The translations under genes were made by a program, and so were the position numbers. Positions 1 through 9,585 of a stretch of DNA of 64,000 nt are shown here, piece after piece. The first letter of the stretch is position 1. Every line of letters starts with the position of its first letter. The DNA is from Candidatus Manganitrophaceae bacterium (GTDB lineage: Bacteria; Nitrospirota; Nitrospiria; SBBL01; Manganitrophaceae): NCBI GenBank assembly GCA_016200325.1, contig JACQEZ010000020.1, positions 372,001-436,000 on the forward strand, given 5' to 3'. Below the pieces are notes generated by a model. It saw only the letters and a list, made by a program, of their open reading frames with translations, did not search any database and was not told the origin of the DNA.

Positions 1-1
1 C

Positions 2-976
2 GAGAGTGGCCGAGGTACGCTTCTCAAACTGAAGATCCCACTGACCCTTGCCATCATCCCTGCGTTGATGGTCCAGGCCGGTCAAGACCTTTTTGCAATC
101 CCCCAGGCGAATCTCATTGAGCTGGTTCGGGTCGATGTCGAAGCGGGAGAGCGGGTTGAAGTGATTCATGGCGCCGAGTTCTACCGGCTGCGCGGGGTGC
201 TCCTTCCCCTTCTCCGCCTCAGCCGCCTCCTTCGGTTACAAAAAGGCGCCTGCGAAGCGGCGCTGGCCGAAGAGACGAATATTGTCGTCCTCGGAAGCGG
301 CGGGAACTCGTTCGGGCTCGTGGTCGATGAGGTGAGCGATCGGGAGGAGATCGTCGTAAAACCGCTGAGCCGTCAGCTCAAAGGGCTGATGGTCTTCGCC
401 GGTGCGACGATCCTCGGGAATGGGACCGTCGCGTTGATCCTTGACGTCTCCGGAATCGCCGAAGCAGGCGGCATCCATCAGATGGCGGCCGGAGCGGAGC
501 TGAAGGGCGAGTTAAAGGAAGAAGAGGCGCCCTCCATTACGGAGGAGACCCTCCTTCTCTTTTCCCTTTCCGGTCAAGATCGGTATGCCATTCCACTCTC
601 GGCGGTCGCGCGACTCGAAGAGTTTCAAGCGGCGAAGGTGGAACATGCGGCGGGACGGGAGGTCGTGCAATACCGGGGCGATTTGTTGCCGCTGATTCAT
701 TTGGACCGCCTGATCGAGGGAGCGGTTTCATCAAATGGGAAGGAGACCCTCCCGGCGATCATTTTTTCGAAAAATCATAAAAGCATCGGTCTGGTCGTCG
801 GGCAGATCCTCGATACCGTCAATGAGGAGATTCTTCTTCACCCTCCTCCTCAGGGCAAGACGGGGGTTCAAGGATCGCTCGTGATTCAAGGGATGACGAC
901 CGATCTCCTCGCCATCGATCAGATCATCGAAAGTGTCGAGCCGGGATGGCTGAAGGAAGAAGCACGGGTCGGTTGA
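2..976 (+). CDS. cheA: Chemotaxis histidine kinase CheA, C-terminal part (5' end outside window)
   Basis: The reading frame is open from the first bases of the window and begins with the end of a CheA catalytic domain (GRGTLLKLKIPLTLAI, the conserved G-x-GT...PLTLAI segment). The CheW-like P5 domain follows directly. A second CheW-like domain, starting near nt 545 (LLLFSLSGQDRYAIPL), fills the rest of the protein. CheA phosphorylates CheY and CheB in response to chemoreceptors; its P5 domain docks on CheW and receptors. A second CheW-type module is not the standard E. coli layout and could add array contacts. cheW follows 39 bp downstream. The family call is secure. The kinase and phosphotransfer domains lie upstream and cannot be judged. 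Confidence 0.9.
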   Translation, partial: ESGRGTLLKLKIPLTLAIIPALMVQAGQDLFAIPQANLIELVRVDVEAGERVEVIHGAEFYRLRGVLLPLLRLSRLLRLQKGACEAALAEETNIVVLGSGGNSFGLVVDEVSDREEIVVKPLSRQLKGLMVFAGATILGNGTVALILDVSGIAEAGGIHQMAAGAELKGELKEEEAPSITEETLLLFSLSGQDRYAIPLSAVARLEEFQAAKVEHAAGREVVQYRGDLLPLIHLDRLIEGAVSSNGKETLPAIIFSKNHKSIGLVVGQILDTVNEEILLHPPPQGKTGVQGSLVIQGMTTDLLAIDQIIESVEPGWLKEEARVG

Positions 977-1015
977 CCGCAGGCAATACAGCGACAAGCG
1001 ATTGAAGGATAAAAG

Positions 1016-1600
1016 ATGTCTGAAGAAAAATCCGAAGCGGAAAAAGAGCTAATATCGCGCGGCGCACAACGCCGCAGGGTCCGCCTGGATCTCCCCGATG
1101 AAATGGAGCGGAGAAAGACCAAGGCCGACCGGCGCCGCGAAAATAACGCGATGTATGCCACCTTTTTTATCGAAGATCACTTCTTCGGGGTCGAGGTGGA
1201 GAATGTCCAGGAGGTCTTCACTGCGCCGGCGATTACGTCGGTCCCCTTGGCCCCTTCGATCATCGCCGGATTGATTAACCTGCGCGGCGAGATTGTGACC
1301 ACGATCGACTTGCGTGTTCGGCTCGGTTTCTCTCCTCGGGCGGCCGGAGTTGAAGCAATGAGCGTGGTCGTCCGCACATTGGAAGGTCCGGTTAATTTTC
1401 TGGTCGATCAGATCGGGGATGTGATCGAGGTGTTGCCGAGCCTCTTTGAGCCTCCTCCTGAAACGGTCGATGCCCAGCTCGCCTCGGTGCTCGACGGCGT
1501 CTACAAACTCGAAGACCGGATTTTTCTCGCATTGAACACGGAAGCGGTGATTAAAGGGGTCGGCCCGTCGCCGAGTGAGATTCTTTCGAAATCGCCTTAG
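1016..1600 (+). CDS. cheW: Chemotaxis coupling protein CheW with a charged N-terminal extension
   Basis: The protein has 194 residues. A CheW fold runs from about residue 45 to the end (ATFFIEDHFFGVEVENVQEV, then LINLRGEIVTTIDLR, the CheW hallmark). CheW couples chemoreceptors to CheA in the cytoplasmic array. The first roughly 45 residues are an Arg/Lys/Glu-rich extension not needed for the fold. A weak GAAGG ribosome site lies about 8 nt before the ATG. It sits directly after cheA and before the porin and receptor genes, as expected for one chemosensory operon. Confidence 0.92.
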   Translation: MSEEKSEAEKELISRGAQRRRVRLDLPDEMERRKTKADRRRENNAMYATFFIEDHFFGVEVENVQEVFTAPAITSVPLAPSIIAGLINLRGEIVTTIDLRVRLGFSPRAAGVEAMSVVVRTLEGPVNFLVDQIGDVIEVLPSLFEPPPETVDAQLASVLDGVYKLEDRIFLALNTEAVIKGVGPSPSEILSKSP

Positions 1601-1678
1601 CGAGGGAAGGTCCTGATACGAACGAGTAATAAGAAAGCCGAATAGGGAGATCACAACAGTTAACCAGGAGGAACCAGA

Positions 1679-2812
1679 ATGATAACCATCCAGTCGATGA
1701 AAGAGAAATACCGGTCGAAGCCAGTGTGGGGGTGGAGTGCGATTGTTCTCATTGGGCTTTGGATAGGAGGATTGTCCGTCGCAGCGACGGTCTCCGCCGA
1801 GAACTTGGAATCGAACCTCTCGGTCCACGGTTACCTCACGCAGGCTTATGCCAACTCTCACGGCGGGCAGATCTTGGGCATTCCGGACGACGGAACAACC
1901 GACTACCGGACGGCGGCCCTGCAATTCCGCTATAAAATGCCCGGCGACGACACTTTCGTCCTACAGCTCAGTCATGAGCGGATAGGGAAGAGTGTCCTCC
2001 AAACAGTAAAACCCGATGTTCATATGGACTGGGTCTATTATCAACACCAGCTGCTCGATTCCGTGGTTGTGAAAATCGGAAAGATTCCGATTCCACATGG
2101 GATCTACAACGAAGTACTGGATGTCGGCACGATCCTTCCATTTTATCGTCCTCCGAGCCAAATGTATGGTGAATCGGCCTTCTCCAGCGAAACGGTCGAT
2201 GGTGCTGAGATTTCCCATACGCTGCAAATCGGCGACTGGGAACTCCGGACCGATATCTACGGTGGAGAGTGGGACTTCGATTATATTATCGATGGGGTCA
2301 TCACCCCCGTTCGATCCAAGAATGCCCTCGGGGGACAACTTTGGTTACAGACGCCGATGGAAGGTGTCAGAGTGGGCGTGGGCGGCTACCGTTCAACCGA
2401 TTCGGGGGTTCCTCTTCTGGCCCCGGGCGCCAAAATGACCCGAATGGATTGGCGTGCGTCATTCGATGCGGACCTTGAGCATTTTGTTGTACAGGCGGAG
2501 TATATGTATAGCGACTCCAAGACCGATAAGTTTGATGCTTATTACTTATTGGCTGGCATTAAGCTCTTTAATAAGCTTCGGTTGAACGGAATGGTCGAAA
2601 TTGCAGATCTCGATCTTCCAGGATTCAAAGACAATATTAGTCTTTCAAAGGACTATGCCGTTGGAGTGAATTATGCGTTTCGTCCCAATGTCGTCGTGAA
2701 AGTCGAACAGCATTGGTTGAAAACGCTCAACATTGAGGATCCTGTTGCTCACATCGACGGCGACCCGGTCCGGGCGCAGTACTATATCGTGAGCCTTTCA
2801 ACCAGCTTCTGA
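1679..2812 (+). CDS. Outer-membrane beta-barrel porin-like protein
   Basis: The 377-residue product has a basic N-terminus, a hydrophobic stretch at about residues 20-38 and a likely signal-peptidase site near VSA-EN. The rest alternates polar and hydrophobic residues in beta-strand fashion, and the protein ends in Phe (IVSLSTSF), the usual C-terminal signal of outer-membrane barrels. A good ribosome site (AGGAGG) precedes the ATG. It most resembles trimeric or phosphate-selective-type porins, but the substrate cannot be read from sequence. It lies between cheW and a PstS-like periplasmic protein, suggesting a channel feeding a periplasmic sensor. That link is inference. Confidence 0.75.
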   Translation: MITIQSMKEKYRSKPVWGWSAIVLIGLWIGGLSVAATVSAENLESNLSVHGYLTQAYANSHGGQILGIPDDGTTDYRTAALQFRYKMPGDDTFVLQLSHERIGKSVLQTVKPDVHMDWVYYQHQLLDSVVVKIGKIPIPHGIYNEVLDVGTILPFYRPPSQMYGESAFSSETVDGAEISHTLQIGDWELRTDIYGGEWDFDYIIDGVITPVRSKNALGGQLWLQTPMEGVRVGVGGYRSTDSGVPLLAPGAKMTRMDWRASFDADLEHFVVQAEYMYSDSKTDKFDAYYLLAGIKLFNKLRLNGMVEIADLDLPGFKDNISLSKDYAVGVNYAFRPNVVVKVEQHWLKTLNIEDPVAHIDGDPVRAQYYIVSLSTSF

Positions 2813-2849
2813 GAAGAAGTGGATGGGAATGACCCTGCTTGGGCCATTT

Positions 2850-2875
2850 CCGCCTCAACCTTCGTTCTGAGGCGG
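2850..2875 (+). terminator. Hairpin downstream of the porin gene
   Basis: An 8-bp perfect stem (CCGCCTCA / TGAGGCGG) with a 10-nt loop lies 38 bp after the porin stop. It is not followed by a clear T-run, so it may be a weak terminator or a processing/stability element separating the porin from the PstS-like gene. Confidence 0.45.
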
Positions 2876-2912
2876 GTGTCTTCCACACTTCTAATGAGGA
2901 GATGAAAAGGAG

Positions 2913-3356
2913 ATGAGCATAAAAAATAGATCTATTTTGATATTGCTGGTTGTCTTGCCTTTAATTGTCCCACTCATTGCGGCGGGGGAGATGTCGGTCA
3001 AAATCATCGTCAATGCATCGAATCCGGCCTCGATGATGAAGAAGGCACAAATTTCTAATTTCTTTTTGAAGAAGGCAGGCACTTGGGAAAACGGCCATAA
3101 AGTTCTTCCGGTCGACCAGGTGGAGTCCTCTTCTGTGAGAAAGGCCTTTTCGGAGCAGGTGCACGGAAAAGACGTCCACCAGATTGTCAGCTATTGGCAG
3201 AAGCAGATCTTTTCCGGCCGTGAGGTGCCCCCCGTCGAAAAAGACTCTGACCGAGAGGTCCTTGCTTATGTTCGGGACAATACCGATGCGATCGGATATG
3301 TCTCCGACGGCGCCGCCGTCGGAGAGGGTATAAAGGTCGTCAAAGTGCTCGACTGA
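2913..3356 (+). CDS. Short PstS-like periplasmic substrate-binding protein
   Basis: The 147-residue protein has an N-terminal signal peptide (about residues 1-24, ending in AAG). It matches the small phosphate-ABC-transporter substrate-binding-like family: [10 protein letters not shown] at the start of the mature protein, [11 protein letters not shown], a [10 protein letters not shown] segment and IGYVSDG near the end. Full PstS is about twice as long, so this is a single-lobe or mini version. No pstCAB genes are present. Its neighbours are a porin and a chemoreceptor 19 bp downstream, so a role as a soluble ligand-binding partner of that receptor is possible but unproven. AAAAGGAG precedes the ATG. 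Confidence 0.75.
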   Translation: MSIKNRSILILLVVLPLIVPLIAAGEMSVKIIVNASNPASMMKKAQISNFFLKKAGTWENGHKVLPVDQVESSSVRKAFSEQVHGKDVHQIVSYWQKQIFSGREVPPVEKDSDREVLAYVRDNTDAIGYVSDGAAVGEGIKVVKVLD

Positions 3357-3375
3357 CGTCGAGGAAGGAGGGGGT

Positions 3376-4950
3376 GTGTTTAACCACCTGAAATTTACCC
3401 ATAAGATTGTTCTGATGCCATTATTGGCAACGGTCGCGTTTCTCCTCATTTTATTGTTTACTCAAATGGGGCGCAATGCCGATGAGGATGTTATGACGCG
3501 GATCGAGAACGACTACTTTCCGGCCCTGGAGTTGAGCCGCGATTTAGAAGCAGTCCTTTCCGACATTCAGCGGAATCTTCAAGACGCGGTCGCAGCCGCC
3601 GACATGGAGATGGTTAATAAAGCGGATACCCTTCGAGACATTTTTTTGAGGCATCTTCAAGAAGGAAAAGAGAAGGTTCAATCGGCCAAGGCATTCACAA
3701 ATCTGGAGGAGCCCTTTACCCAGTATTATGCCATCGCACATGAGGCGACGGTAAGGATGATCCGGAAGGAAAAGGGAGACAACAATCTTGTGGGTGTCTT
3801 GGAGCGGATGCAGGGACTCTATAACCAGGTCCATGGGGAGCTGGAAACGCTCACGGCCAAATGGAAAAAAGATATGAAAGAGACGTTCTATGTGGGGCGT
3901 GCCAATCAAAAAAAGGCGGCGAATGCGTTTGCCGTGATCTTTCTTATTGTCTTTGTCTGCATCTTCCTGCTCGGCGTCTTGTCATTCGTGGTGATCCGCT
4001 CTGTAAAGAACCAGGTTGAACAGGCGATGACGGTCACCAATCAATTGGCCCAGGGAGATTTAACCGGACGAGTCGCGCTCCGAATACGGGATGAAATCGG
4101 TCAAATCGGAGAGGCAATCAATCGGGCCATTGATCGAATGGGGGGGAGTATCAAAGGAATCTCCGTCAGTGCCGACGTCCTTTCGCAGTCTTCTGCGAAT
4201 CTGGTTGCAGTCAGCCAGCAGATGAGCGGGAATGCCGAAGAGACGGCGGGGCAGGCGAATGTCGTCTCCACCACGGCGGAGGAGGTAAGCCGAAACCTGC
4301 AGTCAGTCTCTTCGGCGGTGGAGGAGATGAACATCAGTATTCGTGAAATCGCGCAAAATGCGCGGGAAGCGGCTCAGGTCGGAAACCGGGCGGTCTCGCT
4401 GGCGGAGGGAACCCACGGCAAGATTGGAAAATTGGGGGAGAGCAGCAATGAAATCGGCGATGTCATTAAAGTGATCACCGCCATTGCCCAGCAGACGAAC
4501 CTTCTCTCATTGAATGCGGCGATTGAAGCGGCGCGGGCCGGCGAGGCCGGAAAAGGATTTGTCGTCGTGGCGAATGAAGTCAAAGAGCTTGCCAAGAAGA
4601 CCGGCAAGGCCACCGAAGAAATCGGAAGAAAAATTGAATTGATTCAAAACGACACGAAGGAGGCGGTCGAAGCGATTAATCAAATCCGGACGATCATCAG
4701 TCAGATGAACGGCATTCAGACCTCGATCGCCGGATCGGTCGAACAGCAGACGATCACAACCAATGGGATCAGTGAGAGCGTTTCAGAGGCGGCAAAAGGG
4801 AGCTCGGACATCGCCAAGAGCATTCTCGGTATGGCGAATACCGCCAAGGGAACCTCCGTCGGTGCTGGCAATGCGAAAAAATCGGCGGAAGAGCTGGCCC
4901 GGATGGCCACGCAGCTGAAGGAGATCGTGGGGCGGTTCCGGTATGAGTAG
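3376..4950 (+). CDS. Methyl-accepting chemotaxis protein (receptor 1)
   Basis: This 524-residue chemoreceptor starts at GTG after a strong GGAGGGGG site. TM1 is at about residues 12-30, followed by a periplasmic helical sensor of roughly 145 residues (four-helix-bundle type), TM2 at about 180-205, a HAMP domain to about 260, then the methylation/signalling coiled coil. The hairpin tip ([20 protein letters not shown]) is well conserved and is where CheA and CheW bind. The C-terminus (RFRYE) lacks the xWxxF pentapeptide that tethers CheR/CheB in some species. It follows the PstS-like gene by 19 bp, which hints at a functional pair. Confidence 0.93.
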   Translation: MFNHLKFTHKIVLMPLLATVAFLLILLFTQMGRNADEDVMTRIENDYFPALELSRDLEAVLSDIQRNLQDAVAAADMEMVNKADTLRDIFLRHLQEGKEKVQSAKAFTNLEEPFTQYYAIAHEATVRMIRKEKGDNNLVGVLERMQGLYNQVHGELETLTAKWKKDMKETFYVGRANQKKAANAFAVIFLIVFVCIFLLGVLSFVVIRSVKNQVEQAMTVTNQLAQGDLTGRVALRIRDEIGQIGEAINRAIDRMGGSIKGISVSADVLSQSSANLVAVSQQMSGNAEETAGQANVVSTTAEEVSRNLQSVSSAVEEMNISIREIAQNAREAAQVGNRAVSLAEGTHGKIGKLGESSNEIGDVIKVITAIAQQTNLLSLNAAIEAARAGEAGKGFVVVANEVKELAKKTGKATEEIGRKIELIQNDTKEAVEAINQIRTIISQMNGIQTSIAGSVEQQTITTNGISESVSEAAKGSSDIAKSILGMANTAKGTSVGAGNAKKSAEELARMATQLKEIVGRFRYE

Positions 4951-5012
4951 CCGGTTGGACGGAATTCTGAAAGACCGGGCTCTCAATGAATAAGAGACGC
5001 TAAAAGGGTCCC

Positions 5013-6698
5013 ATGAACTTCCGAACAGATGGGTCGATCGCCAAAAAGCTATATGGAATCATCGTGCTTTACTGTTCAATTGTCGTCGGCGTGTCGCTCT
5101 TCAGTTATCTCGGTATGACACTCCTTTCGGGAGTTCGTGCCTATGTCGGCGCGGAAGGGATCTGGTCAAAGCATCAGAAAGAGGGGGCCTATCATCTGGT
5201 TCGATATGCTGCAACACGGGACGAAGCGCACTATCAAGCTTATCTCAATGCTTTTGAGGTCATGCTTTCAGACAAGAAGGTCAGGTTGGAATTGGAAAAA
5301 TCGGATCCCGATATGACATTGACCCTTCAGGGACTCGTCGGCGGAAAGGTGCACCCGGAGGATCACGCGACCATGATCTTCTTGTTCAGACGATTTCGCC
5401 ATCTGGACTATCTCGATAAGGCGATCGGTATCTGGAGTGAAGGGGACCGTCTCATCTCCGAATTCCAAGACGTGGGGAAGACACTGCATCGCGAGATCTC
5501 TTCGGGCGGAGCCTCTGCCGCCGCGGTCGATGCCGCGCTGACCCATCTCGATCTCATTAATGAGAACTTAAGCCGTCTGGAAGAGGACTTTTCCCGGACG
5601 TTGGGAGAAGCTTCCCGATGGCTCAAAGGATTGCTCCTGAAAATTGTCATTGGAGTTTCTGTTGTCTTTTTAGGGGTCGGTTTGGCGATTTCACTTTTCC
5701 TGTCCCACTCTATCGTCGAAAAGTTAAGACGCATTTCAGCGGTTGCCGCCAGGGTCGCCTCCGGCGATCTGACTGTCCGAGGCGTGGTCGCCCAATCGGA
5801 TGAAATCGGTCTATTCACGGCTGCGTTTAATAAGATGACTGAAAATCTGGAAAAGATGATCTCCCAGATCCGGGAGAAGGCGGTTCAGGTTTCGTCGGCT
5901 TCCGACGAAATGTCGGCTTCCGGCCAGCAGATGAGTGCCGGTTCGGAAAAGGCCGAGCAGTTGGTAAAAACCGTCTCGGTATCGACGGAGCAGGCTGATC
6001 GAAGCGTGCATGCCATCGCGACGGCCGCCCAGCAGATGTCGGCCACCCTAGGAGAGATTGCCAGGGAGGTTCAGAAAGCGACGGAGATGATCCTGGACGC
6101 GGTGAAAATGGCCGAGCGGACGAATCTAACCATCTTCCAGTTGAAAGATTCCAGCACGGAAATCGGCGATGTCGTCAAAGTCATCACCGCGATTGCACAG
6201 CAAACCAATCTCTTGGCATTGAATGCGGCGATTGAGGCGGCGCGGGCGGGAGAGGCGGGAAGAGGCTTTGCCGTGGTGGCGAACGAGGTGAAAGATCTGG
6301 CGAAGAAAACGGCCAATGCAACCGAAGAGATCGGTCGGAAGATCGCCATGATTCAGACCGATACGAAAGAGGCGGTCTCCGCCATCGGAGCGATCTCGGG
6401 GATCATCGGTCAGGTCAATGAGATTGCGACGACGATTGCAGGTGCCTTGGAGGAGCAGACGGCGACAACGAATGAGATCAGCCGCAATGTGACCGATACG
6501 GCGCGTGGGACGAGAGAAGTGACCCAAAATATCAGAGAGGTTGTGACTGCTGCAAAAAGTGCCGCAGAGGGAACGGCTCATGTGATGGCCGCCGCTCAAA
6601 GGCTCGCGATGCTGGGAAGTGAGCTCATGGCGATGGTCAGTCAATTCCGGATCGGCCATGGAATGGGAGAAAGCGGGACGCCGAACCATTGGAAATAG
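5013..6698 (+). CDS. Methyl-accepting chemotaxis protein (receptor 2)
   Basis: This 561-residue receptor has TM1 at about residues 15-35, a periplasmic sensor of about 170 residues rich in charged helices, TM2 at about 208-232, HAMP ([12 protein letters not shown]...[15 protein letters not shown]) and a full signalling domain with the tip [20 protein letters not shown]. The sensor shows no motif that I recognise, so its ligand is unknown. The signalling half is nearly identical in wording to receptors 3 and 4, whereas the sensor is unrelated to theirs. There is no C-terminal CheR-binding pentapeptide. Confidence 0.92.
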   Translation: MNFRTDGSIAKKLYGIIVLYCSIVVGVSLFSYLGMTLLSGVRAYVGAEGIWSKHQKEGAYHLVRYAATRDEAHYQAYLNAFEVMLSDKKVRLELEKSDPDMTLTLQGLVGGKVHPEDHATMIFLFRRFRHLDYLDKAIGIWSEGDRLISEFQDVGKTLHREISSGGASAAAVDAALTHLDLINENLSRLEEDFSRTLGEASRWLKGLLLKIVIGVSVVFLGVGLAISLFLSHSIVEKLRRISAVAARVASGDLTVRGVVAQSDEIGLFTAAFNKMTENLEKMISQIREKAVQVSSASDEMSASGQQMSAGSEKAEQLVKTVSVSTEQADRSVHAIATAAQQMSATLGEIAREVQKATEMILDAVKMAERTNLTIFQLKDSSTEIGDVVKVITAIAQQTNLLALNAAIEAARAGEAGRGFAVVANEVKDLAKKTANATEEIGRKIAMIQTDTKEAVSAIGAISGIIGQVNEIATTIAGALEEQTATTNEISRNVTDTARGTREVTQNIREVVTAAKSAAEGTAHVMAAAQRLAMLGSELMAMVSQFRIGHGMGESGTPNHWK

Positions 6699-6774
6699 CG
6701 AAGGGAAATACGCCGCAGATACGGTTGCTTTGAGTGCGATCGTTAATGGGCAGGAGTGAGTCGATGGAGGACCA

Positions 6775-8304
6775 ATGGCAGCGATGAAGAAAGGTGATCA
6801 AGCATCAGCGGGAATGAAGGAACGAATCGAAACCCTCCTCAACGAAAAAAAACAGGCCAACATGCGCGAAATCGATTCGCTCTTTGGCCGGCTGATGATC
6901 TTCCAATGGTTTGTCGGAATCGTTTTCGCTCTCTTGGTTTTTCCAAACCAGTGGCCGGAAGCGGCCCAGACCCAATATCCGCTCCTGCTCGCGATCGTCT
7001 TGGGAGGGGTATTCACGGGGATACCGCTCTTCCTGGCCCTCACCCAACCGGGTGAGGTGGTCACGCGGCATGCCATCGCCGTCGGTCAGATGCTGATGGG
7101 CGCCCTGTTAATTCACCTGTCGGGGGGACGGATCGAGACCCATTTTCATGTCTTTGGGTCCCTTGCTTTTATCGCATTTTACCGCGATTGGCCGTTGCTG
7201 ATTTCAGCGACCGCCGTGGTGGCGCTCGATCATCTGATTAGGGGGATTTTCTTTCCTCATTCGGTATTCGGAATGGCGGCGGGAAGTGAATGGCGATGGC
7301 TGGAGCATGCGGCGTGGGTCGTTTTTGAAGATTTCATTCTGATCATCGCCTGCAGTCGAGGAATAGAGGAGATGCGAGACGGGGCCGAAAAACAGGCGTA
7401 TCTGGAAGGGGTGATTGGAGCGGTTCGCGGAGAGGTCCACAGTCGGATCGCCGATTTGAATCATCAATCGGAAGAGCTGTCGGCGGCCGGGCTGAAGATG
7501 AGCGGAAATTCCGAGGAGACGGAGCGGTTGGCGAGCACCGTCTCTTCGGCGAGTGAACAGACGAGCCGCAATGTCCAGACGGTGGCCACTGCCGCCGAGG
7601 AGATGTCTGCCACGCTGAAGGAGATCGCCAAGAATGTGATTAAAGCCACCCAGATCACGAGCCAAGCGGTGCAGGTGGCAAGCACCACCAATCAGACGAT
7701 CGGCAAGCTCGGGGAGAGCAGCGCGGAGATTGGGAAAGTGGTGAAGGTGATCACCGCGATTGCGCAGCAGACGAATCTGTTGGCGTTGAACGCGGCGATT
7801 GAGGCGGCGCGGGCGGGAGAGGCGGGAAAAGGATTCGCCGTGGTGGCCAACGAGGTCAAAGACCTCGCCAAGAAGACCGCCAAAGCCACCGAGGAGATCG
7901 GCCAGAAAATCGCCATGATTCAGACCGATACCAAAGAGGCGGTCTCCGCCATCGGAGAAATTTCCGAGGTAATCTCCCAAATCAACGAGATCGCCACCAC
8001 GATTGCCGGAGCCTTGGAAGAGCAGACGGCGACAACGAATGAGATCAGCCGCTCGGTGTCGGAGGCGGCGAGGGGAACCGGCGAAGTCAGCCGAAGCATC
8101 ACCGGGGTGGTCTCCGCCGCAAAGAGCACCGCCGAGGGAACGGCAGATATCCTGGCCGCTTCCAAGAATCTTTCCAAAATGAGCAGCGACCTGATGTCGG
8201 CGATCAGCAAATTCCGAATGAAGGCGGAGGGGGGCAGTCCGGGAAGCGGCGGGGAACCGCACCCCCCTGCCCCTCCGATGCGCCGTCTCGAAATGATTCC
8301 CTAG
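6775..8304 (+). CDS. Methyl-accepting chemotaxis protein with a multi-span membrane sensor (receptor 3)
   Basis: This 509-residue receptor lacks a periplasmic loop domain. The first about 200 residues form roughly five hydrophobic spans, including the His-rich segment [16 protein letters not shown], an arrangement shared by a family of integral-membrane sensors fused to receptors or histidine kinases. A short linker leads straight into the signalling coiled coil with no obvious HAMP. The tip [20 protein letters not shown] is intact. The membrane sensor suggests a membrane-soluble or redox-type stimulus, but that is speculation. The Pro-rich tail ends in RRLEMIP, with no CheR tether. Confidence 0.9.
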   Translation: MAAMKKGDQASAGMKERIETLLNEKKQANMREIDSLFGRLMIFQWFVGIVFALLVFPNQWPEAAQTQYPLLLAIVLGGVFTGIPLFLALTQPGEVVTRHAIAVGQMLMGALLIHLSGGRIETHFHVFGSLAFIAFYRDWPLLISATAVVALDHLIRGIFFPHSVFGMAAGSEWRWLEHAAWVVFEDFILIIACSRGIEEMRDGAEKQAYLEGVIGAVRGEVHSRIADLNHQSEELSAAGLKMSGNSEETERLASTVSSASEQTSRNVQTVATAAEEMSATLKEIAKNVIKATQITSQAVQVASTTNQTIGKLGESSAEIGKVVKVITAIAQQTNLLALNAAIEAARAGEAGKGFAVVANEVKDLAKKTAKATEEIGQKIAMIQTDTKEAVSAIGEISEVISQINEIATTIAGALEEQTATTNEISRSVSEAARGTGEVSRSITGVVSAAKSTAEGTADILAASKNLSKMSSDLMSAISKFRMKAEGGSPGSGGEPHPPAPPMRRLEMIP

Positions 8305-8307
8305 GAA

Positions 8308-9442
8308 CCTAAAGAAAAATCAGCGGCTCTGTTCGACAACAACTTTTGTGCCTCGGTTTTCTGGGGCTGGTTCTCACGCTTCTGATCGGCGGGGTCGGTT
8401 AGCCGGCAATCTGACGGTTCGAAACGAGGTCGACCGGGCAGATGAAATTGGCCATTTGGCGGCGACCTTTAATCGAATGACCGAGCATCTTCACAGCCTG
8501 GTGGTTGAGATTCGGGATGGCGCATCACACGTTGCTTCGACTTCAGAAGAGTTGTCGGCTTCGAGTCAGCAGATGAGCGCGAACTCAGAGGAGACCGAGC
8601 GGTTGGCAAGCAATGTCTCTTCAGCGAGCGAGCAGACCAATCGCAACGTCCAGACGGTGGCCACTGCGGCCGAGGAGATGACCGCAACGCTTCAGGAGAT
8701 TTCAAAAAATGTTCTGAAGGCCACCCAGATCACGAGTCAAGCGGTGCAGGTCGCAAGCACCACCACCCAAACCATCAGCATGCTCGGAGACTCCAGTGCG
8801 GAGATCGGGAAGGTCGTCAAAGTGATCACCGCCATTGTGCAGCAGACGAACCTGCTGGCGCTGAATGCGGCGATTGAAGCGGCCCGCGCGGGGGAAGCGG
8901 GAAAAGGCTTCGCTATGGTGGCCAACGAGGTTAAAGACCTCGCCAAGAAGACCGCCGTCGCGACCGAGGGGATCGCGGAAGAGATTCGGACGATCCAGAC
9001 GGATACGAAAGCGGCGGTATCCGCCATCGGAGAAATCAGCGAGATCATTGCACAGATCAACGAGATTGCAACGACCATCGCGGGAGCGCTGGAGGAGCAG
9101 ACGGCGACAACGAATGAAATCAGCCGCTCCGTGTCGGAGGCCGCAAAAGGAACGGGCCAGGTCAGCGGAAGCATCGCCGGGGTGGTCTCGGCCGCGAAGA
9201 GCACCGCCAAAGAAACGACAGATATTCTGGCAGCCTCTCAGCGTCTGGCGCGCATGGGAGCCGAGTTGATGAGCATGGTCGGTCAATTCCGGGTCGGACA
9301 AGAGGGAAGCGGGACCGCCGGCCCGATCGACCAGAAGAGGCAGGATCACCCTGCTGAGGACATCCCCGCGTTTTTACGAAAAGGGCCGGGCCGGCTTAAT
9401 GCAAAAACTGAGGTAGATTCAGGAAGTAGATGTTTGAATTGA
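8308..9442 (+). pseudogene. Truncated chemoreceptor (receptor 4): sensor deleted, signalling domain retained
   Basis: An open frame from a GTG at 8348 encodes part of a HAMP domain ([20 protein letters not shown]) and a complete signalling domain, but has no membrane segment. Just upstream, in another frame and without a start codon, lies a typical receptor N-terminus ([20 protein letters not shown]) that hits a stop at 8398. The simplest reading is an internal deletion that removed the periplasmic sensor and TM2 and left a frameshift at the TM1/HAMP junction near 8395. The coiled coil and tip ([20 protein letters not shown]) are intact, so a soluble fragment could still be made; no strong ribosome site precedes the GTG. 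Confidence 0.75.
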
Positions 9443-9466
9443 CGGACCACACTTGTTTGTTACACT
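9439..9466 (+). promoter_or_regulatory. Candidate sigma-70 promoter for cheY-cheB-cheR-cheY-cheZ
   Basis: TTGACG (5/6 to consensus), a 16-bp spacer and TACACT (4/6) overlap the stop codon of the truncated receptor. The predicted start would leave about 110 nt of leader before the first cheY. It would let the downstream che genes be expressed apart from the receptor array. Confidence 0.5.
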
Positions 9467-9585
9467 TAAGAACAATTGCTTCATGCCGGGGAGTTCTACA
9501 GAGAACTCGAGAACAGCGCGCGCGCCGGTTAAAAGGCGCATCTCCTGCGCATTCCAAATCCAGGTTGAAGTCATAGGGGGAATTC

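Noticed and set aside
1049-1924. Long minus-strand open frame opposite cheW and the porin
   Set aside because: Low-complexity Arg/His/Asp-rich translation with no domain. It is the mirror of clearly real genes on the other strand in GC-rich DNA.
9466-9492. Possible sigma-28 promoter before the first cheY (TTAAGAAC-N11-GCCGGGGA)
   Set aside because: Only about half the positions match in each box. A sigma-70 match overlapping the same place is better.
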